Shown: positions 8,959 to 18,937, counted from the first letter of the stretch. The stretch is 64,000 bases of DNA from Sphingobacteruim zhuxiongii (GCF_009557615.1 NZ_CP045652.1:1302001-1366000), one strand, 5' to 3'. Translations and numbers: made by a program. Notes: a model not told the origin generated them from the letters alone.

Positions 8959-10743
8959 ATGGCAAATTCAATTCAAGAACTGCTTATTGAGAAGACAGTT
9001 GAAGCAGTAAGTACACTATATGGTTCTGAAATTCCAGCAGAACAGATTAGTTTGCAGGAAACACGAAAAGAGTTCGAAGGTCAAATTACAGTTGTTGTTT
9101 TTCCTGTAACACGCTTTTCGAAGAAATCTCCTGAAGTAACAGGTACTGAGATTGGAACATATCTACAGCAAGAGATTAGCGAGATCACCGCTTTCAATGT
9201 TATTAAGGGATTCTTGAATTTAAGTTTTTCAGATGACTATTGGGTTAATTTACTCAATGATACGATTCTAACGGAAAGTTTTGCGCAAGTCCCTAAGAAT
9301 GGTCAAAAGGTGATGGTTGAATACTCTTCACCAAATACAAATAAGCCTTTACACTTAGGTCATATCCGTAACAATCTGTTAGGATATGCTGTTGCGGAGA
9401 TTTTAGCCGCAGCTGGTTACGAAGTAATCAAAGCAAACTTGGTCAACGATAGAGGTATTCATATTTGTAAATCGATGTTGGCTTGGCAGAAGTTTGGAGA
9501 AGGACAAACTCCGGAGTCTACGGGTATGAAAGGTGACCATTTAGTTGGTAAGTACTATGTAATATTCGATAAAGAATACAAAAAGCAGATTGAGGAATTA
9601 AAAGCAGCGGGTCAATCGGAAGATGACGCAAAAAAGAATGCGTCTCTAATCAAAGAAGCTCAGGCGATGTTACAGCAATGGGAAGCAGGAGATGAAGAAG
9701 TTATGTCTCTTTGGAAAACCATGAACAGCTGGGTTTACGCGGGCTTCGATAAAACATATAAGCAACTAGGTGTAGATTTTGATAAGTTCTATTACGAATC
9801 GGACACCTATTTGTTGGGGAAAGATATTATTCAAGAAGGACTTGATAAAGGAGTTTTCTTTAAGAAAGAAGATAATTCCGTTTGGATTGATTTGACTGCA
9901 GAAGGCCTTGATGAAAAACTTGTGCTTCGTGGTGATGGAACTTCCGTTTATATCACGCAGGATTTAGGTACCGCACAACTTAAATACGATGAATTCAAGA
10001 TGAATGAATCAATTTATGTTGTAGGTAACGAGCAAGATTATCACTTCAAAGTGCTGTTCGCTATTTTGAAAAAACTAGGTAAGGAATGGGCGCAGGGTTT
10101 ATTTCATCTTTCTTATGGGATGGTTGATTTGCCACAGGGTAAGATGAAGTCGAGAGAAGGTACTGTGGTAGATGCTGACGATTTAATGCAGGAAATGTTG
10201 GATACCGCTCAGCAACGCACGGAAGAATTGGGTAAAACTGAGGGATTGGAAGAAGATGAAAAAGCTGCTTTATACCAGACATTGGGTTTGGGGGCATTGA
10301 AATATTTCTTGTTAAAAGTTGATCCTAAGAAGCGTTTATTGTTCAATCCGAATGAATCTGTCGATTTTCAAGGTCATACAGGACCATTTATACAATATAC
10401 GCATGCTCGAATTAAATCAGTATTACGAAAAGCAGACTATCAAAAAGATGCTAAAAAAGTAATACCAGCAACGATATCAACTTTTGAGCGTGATCTGATC
10501 CAAGCAATTGCTGGTTATCCGGCTATAATTGCTGTAGCGGCAAAAGAATTTAGTCCAGCACAGATTGCGAATTACGCTTATGAATTAGCTAAACTATATA
10601 ATAAATTCTATCACGAAGAGAATATCTTAAAGGCTGAAGATGAGGATGTAAAACAATTTCGTTTACATTTATCAGCTGCAGCAGCTAAAGTTATCTCTGG
10701 ATCTATGAAATTACTAGGAATTCAAGTTCCTGAAAGAATGTAA
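8959..10743 (+). CDS. argS: Arginyl-tRNA synthetase
   Basis: This class I aminoacyl-tRNA synthetase charges tRNA-Arg. The 594-aa protein shows the N-terminal Add1 domain, the HIGH signature as HLGH (residues 132-135), the KMSKS equivalent as GKMKSREG near residue 393, and the C-terminal anticodon-binding helical bundle (FIQYTHARIKSVL, then YNKFYHEENIL). ATG 8959 is chosen; a TTG at 8902 would add 19 hydrophobic residues not seen in ArgS. An oxidoreductase gene begins two bases after its stop, so the downstream genes ride on the same transcript. Two tRNA-Arg(ACG) genes that it would serve are at 30.8-31.3 kb. Confidence 0.97.
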   Translation: MANSIQELLIEKTVEAVSTLYGSEIPAEQISLQETRKEFEGQITVVVFPVTRFSKKSPEVTGTEIGTYLQQEISEITAFNVIKGFLNLSFSDDYWVNLLNDTILTESFAQVPKNGQKVMVEYSSPNTNKPLHLGHIRNNLLGYAVAEILAAAGYEVIKANLVNDRGIHICKSMLAWQKFGEGQTPESTGMKGDHLVGKYYVIFDKEYKKQIEELKAAGQSEDDAKKNASLIKEAQAMLQQWEAGDEEVMSLWKTMNSWVYAGFDKTYKQLGVDFDKFYYESDTYLLGKDIIQEGLDKGVFFKKEDNSVWIDLTAEGLDEKLVLRGDGTSVYITQDLGTAQLKYDEFKMNESIYVVGNEQDYHFKVLFAILKKLGKEWAQGLFHLSYGMVDLPQGKMKSREGTVVDADDLMQEMLDTAQQRTEELGKTEGLEEDEKAALYQTLGLGALKYFLLKVDPKKRLLFNPNESVDFQGHTGPFIQYTHARIKSVLRKADYQKDAKKVIPATISTFERDLIQAIAGYPAIIAVAAKEFSPAQIANYAYELAKLYNKFYHEENILKAEDEDVKQFRLHLSAAAAKVISGSMKLLGIQVPERM

Positions 10744-10745
10744 TC

Positions 10746-11819
10746 ATGACAAAATTAAACGTTGGATTAATTGGGTTCTCTATTGGGGGACATGTGTTTC
10801 ATGCGCCATTTATTGCTGGAAATGCTGATTTAAACTTGTATAAGGTAACTGCGCGTAAGCCAGATCAACAAAAGATGCTCGCTGAACGATATCCTGAAGC
10901 TATTGCGGTGCAATCTGCAGACGATATCATTAATGATCCAGCGGTAGATATTGTTGTTGTAGCTACATCAAATGATGTGCACTTTAGCCTTGCTAAGCAA
11001 GCGCTGGAGGCAGGTAAGCATGTTGTTGTAGAGAAACCCTTCACCAATTATTCTGTTGAAGCAGACGAGCTTATTTCGCTTGCTAAGCAAAAAGGATTGA
11101 TCTTGTCAGTACATCATAACGCGCGATATCATTCGGATTTCAAAACGGTTAAGAAGGTTTTGGCATCAGGTAGATTAGGTCGAGTTGTAAATTATGAAGC
11201 ACGATTTGATCGTTTCCGTAATTTTCTTCGTCCGGGAGCTTGGCGTGAAGAAAACTTGCCAGGATCGGGCATTCATTATGATTTAGGTGCTCACCTGATT
11301 GATCAGGCTTTGCAATTGTTTGGTAAACCTGATTCCATTTACGCCGATTTGCGTGTACAACGCGATAATGCAAAGGCAATTGATGATTTTGAATTTATAC
11401 TATCCTATTCAGGGATTAAAGTGTCATTGAAAGGCCAGATGTTGGCAAAGATTCCAACAGCGCGATTTGCGGTCTACGGAACCAATGGTTGTTTCGTGAA
11501 ATGGGGTGTGGATTCACAAGAGAATATGCTTAGAGAAGGAGCCATGCCACATGAACATGCAGATTGGGGTGTTGAACCAGACGACATACAAGGCACCCTG
11601 GCTATTCTAGAAGATGGAAAAGACGTCAATGAACGCGTTGTGAGTGAAGTTGGTTCAGGTCAAGATTTCTACCATAATGTGGTAGCCGCTATTCGCAACG
11701 AAGAACTTTTGTTTATCACTCCTGAGCAAGCTAGAGATGTGATTCGTATTTTAGAACTGGCCGAATTATCTTGGAAAGAACAACGCGTTGTTTCTTTAGA
11801 GGGTGAACTGATATCCTAA
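10746..11819 (+). CDS. Gfo/Idh/MocA-family NAD(P)-dependent oxidoreductase
   Basis: This 357-aa dehydrogenase has an N-terminal Rossmann fold (LIGFSIGGHVFHAPFI) and the family's EKPF motif (VVEKPFTNY near residue 97) that positions nicotinamide and substrate. The C-terminal alpha/beta domain contains the conserved GSGIHYDLGAHLIDQAL segment. Family members oxidise or reduce sugars, inositols or bile pigments; the substrate here is unknown. It resembles the YdgJ/YhhX-type cytoplasmic branch rather than the Tat-exported Bacteroidota branch, since no signal peptide is present. It starts 2 nt after argS and overlaps the next start codon by one base, so it sits mid-operon. Confidence 0.9.
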   Translation: MTKLNVGLIGFSIGGHVFHAPFIAGNADLNLYKVTARKPDQQKMLAERYPEAIAVQSADDIINDPAVDIVVVATSNDVHFSLAKQALEAGKHVVVEKPFTNYSVEADELISLAKQKGLILSVHHNARYHSDFKTVKKVLASGRLGRVVNYEARFDRFRNFLRPGAWREENLPGSGIHYDLGAHLIDQALQLFGKPDSIYADLRVQRDNAKAIDDFEFILSYSGIKVSLKGQMLAKIPTARFAVYGTNGCFVKWGVDSQENMLREGAMPHEHADWGVEPDDIQGTLAILEDGKDVNERVVSEVGSGQDFYHNVVAAIRNEELLFITPEQARDVIRILELAELSWKEQRVVSLEGELIS

Positions 11820-13015
11820 TGAATAATTACGACGCAGTTATTATTGGAGCAGGTGCTTGCGGTTTAATGTGTGCCGCGCAGGCTGGTCTACTCGGTAAAA
11901 AGACCTTGTTAATCGAGCGCAACGAAAAGCCTGGAGCAAAAATCCTTATTTCTGGTGGTGGGCGTTGTAATTATACCAATATTCATACGTCCGTTGATAA
12001 TTTTGTATCCGAGAATTCGAAGTTTTTAAACGCCGTTTTTTCGCAATGGACAGTAGATGATACCCTAAATTTCTTTGAACAATACGGAGGGATAACAGGG
12101 CAGGAGAAGACTCTTGGCCAGCTTTTTCCTGTGTCTAATAAAGCAAAAGATATTGTAGCGACTTTCAGTAGCCTGTTATATGACACTGGTCAAGATCTTT
12201 GGCTAAATACAGAAGTTAAACAAGTTCACAAGCTAGCAGAAGGTTTCGAAATTGTTGTTGATCGCGGGGGAAGCTCACAAACGATTGTTGCAAAGAAAGT
12301 CGTGATGGCTTCAGGAGGTCTTCCTGTGGCTAAACTAGGGGCATCGGATTTTGCACTTCGCGTCGCTAAGCAATTTGATATACATGTCGTGCCAACGGCA
12401 GCTGCGCTTGTTCCACTGACGATTACGGGAAAAGATGCCGATTGGTACGCATCACTTGCTGGAAATTCTGTTTTCGCGAGGGTCTATAACGATAAGATCG
12501 CTTTTGAGGAAAATATTCTCTTCACTCATTGGGGACTTAGTGGTCCCGCAATCCTTCAGATATCTTCATATTGGAAAGCAGGGGAGCAATTTACAATTGA
12601 TTTGCTACCAAAATTTAAGCTGGAAGACGTTATTAAACAAGAACGTAATGAGGGTGGTAAACGAACCGTTGGTCAGTTATTGAATGATTATTTTACAAGG
12701 AAGATGGTCGAGGCTTTAGGAAAATACCTTCCATTAGATATTAAAATCGCTTCCCTCAGTAAAGTCGATGCAAAACTTATTGTAGATGTCGTACACCGAT
12801 TTAAAGTTAAGCCTGCGGGAGATAAGGGGTATGATAAGGCAGAAGTAATGCGTGGTGGCGTTTCGACAGAAGAGCTTCATGCTAAAAACCTCGAATCGAA
12901 GAAGATAAGTGGTCTTTATTTTGGTGGAGAAGCTGTTGATATTACAGGTTGGTTAGGCGGCTACAATTTTCAATGGGCATGGGCTGCAGGTTTCGTCATT
13001 GCTCAAGATCTTTAA
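11819..13015 (+). CDS. Flavoprotein of the HI0933 / BaiN family
   Basis: This 398-aa FAD-dependent oxidoreductase is of the HI0933-like family, whose physiological substrates are mostly unknown (the founding BaiN acts on bile acids). The N-terminal dinucleotide-binding motif is GAGACGLMCAAQAG, followed by the family signature ILISGGGRCNYTN. The C-terminal signature is GGEAVDITGWLGGYNFQWAWAAG, closing the FAD site. No membrane segment or signal peptide is present. Translation is coupled to the oxidoreductase gene by a one-base TAATG overlap. The association with argS and a Gfo/Idh enzyme does not point to a pathway. Confidence 0.9.
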   Translation: MNNYDAVIIGAGACGLMCAAQAGLLGKKTLLIERNEKPGAKILISGGGRCNYTNIHTSVDNFVSENSKFLNAVFSQWTVDDTLNFFEQYGGITGQEKTLGQLFPVSNKAKDIVATFSSLLYDTGQDLWLNTEVKQVHKLAEGFEIVVDRGGSSQTIVAKKVVMASGGLPVAKLGASDFALRVAKQFDIHVVPTAAALVPLTITGKDADWYASLAGNSVFARVYNDKIAFEENILFTHWGLSGPAILQISSYWKAGEQFTIDLLPKFKLEDVIKQERNEGGKRTVGQLLNDYFTRKMVEALGKYLPLDIKIASLSKVDAKLIVDVVHRFKVKPAGDKGYDKAEVMRGGVSTEELHAKNLESKKISGLYFGGEAVDITGWLGGYNFQWAWAAGFVIAQDL

Positions 13016-13029
13016 CATTCTTTCCTTAA

Positions 13030-13064
13030 AAGGAAATAGCCGCACTGAGTGCAGCTATCTTTGG
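13030..13064 (+). terminator. Probable terminator of the argS operon
   Basis: Imperfect hairpin around GATAGC/GCTATC-like arms (ATAGCCGCACTGAGTGCAGCTAT, inner stem GCAC/GTGC) followed by a short T-rich stretch, 20 nt after the flavoprotein stop. The tail is weak, so termination efficiency is uncertain. Confidence 0.5.
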
Positions 13065-13121
13065 GTCATTAGTTTCCTTAATTAAAGTTTTTCTTCCTTT
13101 TTTATTAGCATTCCTTTTCTA

Positions 13122-13544
13122 TTAATTAAATGTGTATTCAAACTTTGCCTCTTCTTTCGCTGCATCTTTAATGATGATATCCTTGGTGGATGCTGCATTA
13201 TCATTGACTTTAATTTCCAATTTTACCGTTGACGGTTTATCCACTTTCGCGCGGATATAGATTTTCTCACCCTTTTTAGGGATTTTTCTAGTCGTACTAA
13301 TTGCTTCGCCAATTTTATAATCTTTTTTCTCTTCTTCAGCCTTGCTTCCAATGAAAAATACGCTTGATATTTTAGCATCTTTGTCACTTATCGACAGAAT
13401 CTTATAGGAAATCTTGGCATCCATTGGGTATTTATTAATTGGCTTTGGCTTGTTTTTTTTGTCATCATCACAAGAAGTTATGAAAATGAAGGCCACAAGC
13501 GTCGCTACTTTAATGCCCGCTCTCAATGAAATTAGTTTTTTCAT
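13122..13544 (-). CDS. Small lipoprotein of unknown function
   Basis: A 140-aa predicted lipoprotein. The signal peptide from ATG 13544 (MKKLISLRAGIKVATLVAFI) runs into a lipobox FITSC, then a DDDKKNKPK charged linker, a +2 Asp being compatible with surface or outer-membrane retention rules that differ in Bacteroidota. The mature part is rich in lysine and alternating hydrophobics (IYIRAKVDKPSTVKLEIKV), suggesting one small beta-sandwich. No family recognised. It is flanked by the flavoprotein operon (convergent) and rnpB (divergent), with no operon partner. Confidence 0.72.
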   Translation of the reverse strand: MKKLISLRAGIKVATLVAFIFITSCDDDKKNKPKPINKYPMDAKISYKILSISDKDAKISSVFFIGSKAEEEKKDYKIGEAISTTRKIPKKGEKIYIRAKVDKPSTVKLEIKVNDNAASTKDIIIKDAAKEEAKFEYTFN

Positions 13545-13726
13545 AAAATGAATAAGATAAAAATAAATAATAGTAATTAAATAAAACAATTGTCGACTAA
13601 TGTTTTGTAGTTATACGATACTTGTAATCAAAACGCTACAACAAACTATGTTTAGATGTTATTTATTTTTCTTTTATAAATTATTCTGAATAAGAAGGAT
13701 AATAGAGAACCTATCTATATTTTTCC

Positions 13727-13734
13727 TACTTTTG
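13727..13734 (+). promoter_or_regulatory. -7 box of the rnpB promoter
   Basis: TACTTTTG matches the Bacteroidota -7 consensus TAnnTTTG and lies seven bases before the mature RNase P RNA start at 13741, which fits initiation at or next to the RNA's 5' end. A clear -33 TTTG was not found. Confidence 0.6.
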
Positions 13735-13740
13735 CATACT

Positions 13741-14111
13741 GAAGCAAACTGGTTCTATCGCTGCTCTGTGTTTAAACAGAGAAGAGGAAAGTCCGGGCAA
13801 CAAAGAGCGACACGCTTCCTAACGGGAAGGCTATTTAAAATAGACAGCAAGTGCCACAGAGAATATACCGCCTTGCAAAAGGTAAGGGTGAAAACGTGAG
13901 GTAAGAGCTCACGGTATTGTATGGCGACATGCATTACGGTAAACCTCGTGTGTTGAAAGACCAAATAGGTTACGAGTTCGGAAAGCTGCTCGTTTTCTGC
14001 CTTCGGGCACTCGTAATGGGTAGGTTGATGGAGCTTGTGTGTAAATGCAAGCCTAGATAAATGATAGAAATTCAGTAATGGATACAGAACCCGGCTTACA
14101 AAGTTTGCTTC
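13741..14111 (+). ncRNA. rnpB: RNase P RNA (class A)
   Basis: The catalytic RNA of RNase P, which matures tRNA 5' ends. The universal core is visible: GAGGAAAGTCCGGGC (13786-13800) in the CR-I region, ACGGGAAGGC, a purine-rich central part with GGTAAGGGTGAAA, and the 3' core ACAGAACCCGGCTTACA. The terminal P1 helix closes perfectly: GAAGCAAACT at the 5' end pairs with AGTTTGCTTC at 14102-14111, which defines both ends. A T-run follows directly, so P1 itself may double as the terminator. Length of about 371 nt is normal. The response-regulator gene begins 45 nt downstream on the same strand. Confidence 0.96.
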
Positions 14112-14156
14112 TTTTTGATTTGTTTAATATTTACCAATAAACTTGAAAGACATAAT

Positions 14157-15539
14157 ATGACAACAGTTTTAATCATCGATGATGAGCGTCCGATACGTAG
14201 TTCTTTACGAGATATCTTGGAGTATGAAGATTATAAAGTATTAGACGTCGACAACGGCGAAGATGGGCTAAAAATATTAAAAAAGGAGAAAATCGATCTT
14301 GTTCTTTGCGATATCAAAATGAATAAGATGGATGGTATGGAAGTTTTGAGTACTGCAAAAGAGTTCTCAGACGTTCCTTTTATCATGGTTTCTGGTCACG
14401 GTACGATTGAAACTGCCGTAGAGGCCGCGAGGAAAGGTGCATTCGACTTCTTAGAAAAGCCGTTAGATTTAAATCGTCTTTTAATTACTGTTAGAAATGC
14501 GTTAGAAAAAAGCTCTTTAGTTAAGGAAACAAAAGTTCTGAAACGTAAGTTCTCAAAAACCAAAGAGATCTTAGGTAGTTCAACGGGTATCAGTTTAATT
14601 AAAGATACTATTGATAAAGTTGCTCCAACCGAAGCGAGAGTATTAATTACAGGTGCTAATGGTGCAGGTAAGGAATTAGTCGCTCGCTGGTTACATGAAA
14701 AGTCTTCACGTGCCGCCTCTCCATTAATCGAAGTTAACTGTGCTGCAATTCCATCCGAATTGATTGAGTCCGAATTGTTTGGACACGAAAAGGGATCATT
14801 TACTTCGGCTGTTAAACAACGAATTGGTAAGTTTGAACAAGCAAACGGTGGTACCTTGTTTTTGGATGAGATTGGCGATATGAGCTTATCAGCCCAAGCA
14901 AAAGTACTTCGTGCCTTACAGGAACATAAAATTACACGTGTAGGAGGGGAGAAAGAGATCGATGTCAATGTACGTGTGATCGCGGCAACAAATAAGAATT
15001 TATTGCAGGAGATTGAAGACGGTAATTTCCGCATGGACTTGTATCACAGATTAAGTGTAATCTTAATCCATGTGCCTTCCTTAGCAGAGAGAAAAGATGA
15101 TATTCCAACTTTGGCTACTGCATTCTGCGAAGAAATATGTGCTGAATATAGTATGCCAGTAAAGCAAATCACGCCTGACGGGATGAAAGCTCTACAATCT
15201 TTACCTTGGACTGGGAATATTCGCGAGCTTCGTAATATGATTGAGCGTTTAATCATTCTTTGCGATAAGAAGATTACGGAAGTAGATGTACGCATGTTTG
15301 CTAACCCAGAAAGCATTTCTTCAGTTCCTAAATCAACCGGTTCCTCTGATAGCGCAGAAGGATTTGATTTTGAGCAATTTACTTCATTTCAGGATTTTAA
15401 AGATTACTCCGAATGCGAGTTTATCAAATATAAGCTAGAAAAGAATAACTGGAATGTCTCGAAGACGGCAGATGATTTAGATATTCAACGTAGTCACTTG
15501 TATAGCAAAATTGAAAAATTTGGTTTAAAGAGAGACTAA
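14157..15539 (+). CDS. Sigma-54-dependent response regulator, NtrC type
   Basis: This 460-aa enhancer-binding protein has three domains: receiver (residues 1-120, phospho-acceptor D52 with acidic D8/D9), AAA+ sigma-54 activator (about 145-380; Walker A-like GANGAGKE, Walker B GGTLFLDEIGD, arginine-finger region MDLYHRLSV) and a Fis-type HTH at the C-terminus (NNWNVSKTADDLDIQRSHLY). The loop that contacts sigma-54 reads GSFTSA (about 213-218) instead of the canonical GAFTGA. No sensor kinase gene adjoins it. ATG 14157 is chosen because it opens directly into the receiver strand MTTVLIIDDE. Regulon unknown. Confidence 0.93.
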   Translation: MTTVLIIDDERPIRSSLRDILEYEDYKVLDVDNGEDGLKILKKEKIDLVLCDIKMNKMDGMEVLSTAKEFSDVPFIMVSGHGTIETAVEAARKGAFDFLEKPLDLNRLLITVRNALEKSSLVKETKVLKRKFSKTKEILGSSTGISLIKDTIDKVAPTEARVLITGANGAGKELVARWLHEKSSRAASPLIEVNCAAIPSELIESELFGHEKGSFTSAVKQRIGKFEQANGGTLFLDEIGDMSLSAQAKVLRALQEHKITRVGGEKEIDVNVRVIAATNKNLLQEIEDGNFRMDLYHRLSVILIHVPSLAERKDDIPTLATAFCEEICAEYSMPVKQITPDGMKALQSLPWTGNIRELRNMIERLIILCDKKITEVDVRMFANPESISSVPKSTGSSDSAEGFDFEQFTSFQDFKDYSECEFIKYKLEKNNWNVSKTADDLDIQRSHLYSKIEKFGLKRD

Positions 15540-15557
15540 AGAAAAAGGAATTAAAAT

Positions 15558-15590
15558 AAAAAGCCTCGCAATTTGCGAGGCTTTTTATTT
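15558..15590. terminator. Bidirectional terminator
   Basis: Strong hairpin AAAAAGCCTCGCAA / TTGCGAGGCTTTTT with T-runs on both strands, between the response regulator (plus) and the small membrane protein gene (minus). Confidence 0.9.
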
Positions 15591-15604
15591 TTCTAGCTAT
15601 AATC

Positions 15605-15784
15605 CTAGTCGTTGAATTTTCTTTTCTGCTTTCTATAAAGCATAAAGATTACGACCACTAATAAAATCACACCAATCACTGCATAGGATGAATTTGACGT
15701 TTTATGGACTTGCGAAGTACTATCTTGCGCGAAAGCGCTGATTGCCGCCACATTCATCAATGCCAAGACATTCCATTTTCTCAT
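15605..15784 (-). CDS. Small exported single-span membrane protein (59 aa)
   Basis: A short gene easily missed for its size. Reading from ATG 15784 gives a signal peptide (MRKWNVLALMNVAAISAFAQ) ending in a good AFAQ-D cleavage site. A short Ser/Thr linker follows, then one transmembrane segment (YAVIGVILLVVVIFMLY) and a basic cytoplasmic tail RKQKRKFND, giving a type I topology. The stop is followed by a good terminator, which supports a real gene. The layout resembles small CcmD-like proteins of Bacteroidota, but no cytochrome-maturation genes are nearby and I do not claim that identity. Confidence 0.65.
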   Translation of the reverse strand: MRKWNVLALMNVAAISAFAQDSTSQVHKTSNSSYAVIGVILLVVVIFMLYRKQKRKFND

Positions 15785-15904
15785 AATACTCAGAATTTAA
15801 AGTTTATTTTTAAATATAGTAAATATATTAAGCAAAAACCATGTCATTTATTTTTCTAAAATAAAATTATTTTTAAGGATGGAGAGAATTGGTAGGTAAT
15901 TACG

Positions 15905-15936
15905 AAAAAAAAGCGCAATAATTATTGCGCTTTTCT
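15905..15936 (-). terminator. Terminator of the metY-hom operon
   Basis: Hairpin AAAAGCGCAATAATTATTGCGCTTTT lies 12 nt past the hom stop codon on the minus strand, followed in that direction by a T-run. Confidence 0.85.
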
Positions 15937-15947
15937 TCTTTTCAATT

Positions 15948-17129
15948 TTAGATTATTTCGGCTATGAAATTTCCTTGCTGATGAATGATCGATCTTTTAT
16001 CAATTATCTCTTGGATGTTTATCGTACCAATCACATATTTGTGATTTTCACTGTAGAAACGCTCGGAGATATTGATGAAATTAATATTTTCTAAGATATC
16101 TTCCTCTTCATATCTGAAATATGCAGTAATTGTATAGTCTTTCGTGTATTTTACACGCTCGGCATCTAAATGTTTTTTGTATTCATAACGATAATCATAT
16201 CGTAATGCCGTAATATCAGATAATACTGCTGATCCTGTCGGGTGTCCTCCAGCGCCTTTACCTAAGAAAAATTGTTCATCGGCAAATGCCGCTTTTACTA
16301 ACACTCCATTGTATTCATTCTCAACATTAAAGAGGATATTAGACTTTTTAATGAATTTCGGAAGAACATATAGAACCACTTGTTTATTGTCAATTTCTTT
16401 GGCTAATGGAATCAACTTGATCTTATAGTCTTTCTCGCGAGCATAGCGTATATCAGCGTCTCCTAGCGTATCAATTCCTAGATTCAAGATCTCTTCTGGA
16501 TTAATGTATAATCCATAAGCATGAGAAGCAACAATAGCTAATTTGAATTTCGGGTCAAAACCGCCAACATCTAATGTTGGGTCGGTTTCTGCGAATCCTA
16601 AATCTTGCGCTTTTTTTAGTGCAACATCATAACTCTGACCTTCATTGAATATTTTCGATAGAATATAGTTTGAAGACCCATTGAAAATACCACTTACAGA
16701 ATGCAATAGTTCATTGTCATAGTACTCTTCTAAATTACGAATGATTGGAATACTTCCGCAGACAGCACCTTCATATAGCAAAGAAGTGCCGTGTTGATGT
16801 TGAATCTCAACAAGTTCTTCTAAATGCGTCGCAATCATTTTCTTGTTTGCTGATACGACATTTTTGCCAGTAGATAGGGCGCGTTTCGTTATTTCAAATG
16901 CTGCATCAGCATCATCAATTAGCTCAACTACCGTATTAATTTCAGGATCATCTAATATGACATTCGCATCCGTGGTAAATAGTTCAGCTGGGAGACTTCT
17001 TTTCTTATCTGCATTTTTGATTACAAACTTCTTAATCTCTAGATTTAAATCCTTCGTTTTGATGATATCGTATAATCCTTGGCCGACTACGCCGAATCCA
17101 AACATCCCGATAACCAGTTTTTTACTCAT
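15948..17129 (-). CDS. hom: Homoserine dehydrogenase
   Basis: This enzyme reduces aspartate-semialdehyde to homoserine, the branch point to methionine and threonine. The 393-aa protein has an N-terminal NAD(P)-binding fold (MFGFGVVGQGLYDII) and a catalytic domain with GAVCGSIPIIRNLEEYY, GIFNGSSNYILSKI and GFAETDPTLDVGGFD, all typical of the family. About 80 C-terminal residues after GKGAGGHPTGSAV may form a regulatory ACT-like tail, less certain. It lies 53 nt downstream of metY on the same transcript, so the SAM riboswitch ahead of metY probably controls it too. It is monofunctional, with no aspartokinase domain. Confidence 0.93.
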   Translation of the reverse strand: MSKKLVIGMFGFGVVGQGLYDIIKTKDLNLEIKKFVIKNADKKRSLPAELFTTDANVILDDPEINTVVELIDDADAAFEITKRALSTGKNVVSANKKMIATHLEELVEIQHQHGTSLLYEGAVCGSIPIIRNLEEYYDNELLHSVSGIFNGSSNYILSKIFNEGQSYDVALKKAQDLGFAETDPTLDVGGFDPKFKLAIVASHAYGLYINPEEILNLGIDTLGDADIRYAREKDYKIKLIPLAKEIDNKQVVLYVLPKFIKKSNILFNVENEYNGVLVKAAFADEQFFLGKGAGGHPTGSAVLSDITALRYDYRYEYKKHLDAERVKYTKDYTITAYFRYEEEDILENINFINISERFYSENHKYVIGTINIQEIIDKRSIIHQQGNFIAEII

Positions 17130-17182
17130 GGTATACTTTTAGTGTGCTCTTTTCTTTTTTTATATTCTACTAATCGTTCAAA

Positions 17183-18502
<1,320 letters not shown>

Positions 18503-18606
18503 TTAAAATGATAAATAATGAATTGTTTTCTTTTTTGTGTTGCTTTTGGTCGTCTTGTAAAGGTATGTAGATTCCACAACGGTAGAACCCAGTTAGATAC
18601 CGACGA

Positions 18607-18717
18607 CTATCGCATTCGTGAACAGGTGTTCACGACGAAAAAGAAAGTATTGGAGCACTTGCTAGTCGGTTTTCCGCTAGAATATCCAATTAAAGAATTT
18701 GAAATAGTTGAAGTCAT
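18607..18717 (-). CDS. Possible 36-codon leader ORF between the SAM riboswitch and metY
   Basis: From ATG 18717 the leader reads MTSTISNSLIGYSSGKPTSK, continues with CSNTFFFVVNTCSRMR and stops at TAG 18607. It begins 11 nt after the riboswitch's closing helix and contains three Ser-rich runs and two Cys. Its 3' part overlaps a perfect hairpin (CGTGAACA/TGTTCACG). It may be a regulatory leader peptide or chance; there is no homology evidence. See the matching finding. Confidence 0.3.
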   Translation of the reverse strand: MTSTISNSLIGYSSGKPTSKCSNTFFFVVNTCSRMR

Positions 18718-18727
18718 AGTCTATGTC

Positions 18728-18839
18728 ATTTATATGCTCCGCAGCTTAATTGCTTTGGACAGGAATTGGCACCTTTTCAATCGCTATTGAAGGTTGCCAG
18801 TGGGTCTTTGAGCCAGTCTCTCGCCACTTCTTTATAAAT
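18728..18839 (-). ncRNA. SAM-I (S-box) riboswitch
   Basis: Read on the minus strand, this is a complete SAM-I aptamer. Closing helix P1 is ATTTATA (18839-18833) with TATAAAT (18734-18728). P2 begins with GTGGCGAGAGACTGGC, then ACTGGCAACC (18801-18792), the P3 hairpin TTCAATAGCGATTGAA, and the GGTGCCAATTCC core (18773-18762) that forms the SAM pocket. S-box RNAs bind S-adenosylmethionine and switch off methionine genes, which matches metY and hom downstream. No intrinsic terminator with a T-run follows, so control may be translational or act through the structured 240-nt leader. Confidence 0.92.
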
Positions 18840-18893
18840 CAAGACCAATCGATTGGAAGGGTTTTGATTAGGTACCGATTGCTCGGCACTGCG

Positions 18894-18924
18894 CAAATAT
18901 ACATTGCCAAATTCAATTTTGCAA
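18894..18924 (-). promoter_or_regulatory. Promoter of the riboswitch-metY-hom transcript
   Basis: On the minus strand the -33 element TTG (18924-18922) and the -7 box TATATTTG (18901-18894) are separated by 20 nt, a good fit to the Bacteroidota vegetative promoter. It lies about 50 nt ahead of the SAM aptamer. The -33 and spacer sit inside the imperfect palindrome at 18901-18927. Confidence 0.7.
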
Positions 18925-18937
18925 TGTTTTTTTAATA

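Noticed and set aside
13755..13964. Minus-strand ORF of 69 codons
   Set aside because: Lies entirely inside the RNase P RNA gene and reads its complement; not a protein gene.
18518..18790. Plus-strand ORF of 90 codons opposite the metY leader
   Set aside because: It is the complement of the SAM riboswitch and leader; the structured RNA explains the sequence better, and there is no ribosome-binding site or homology.
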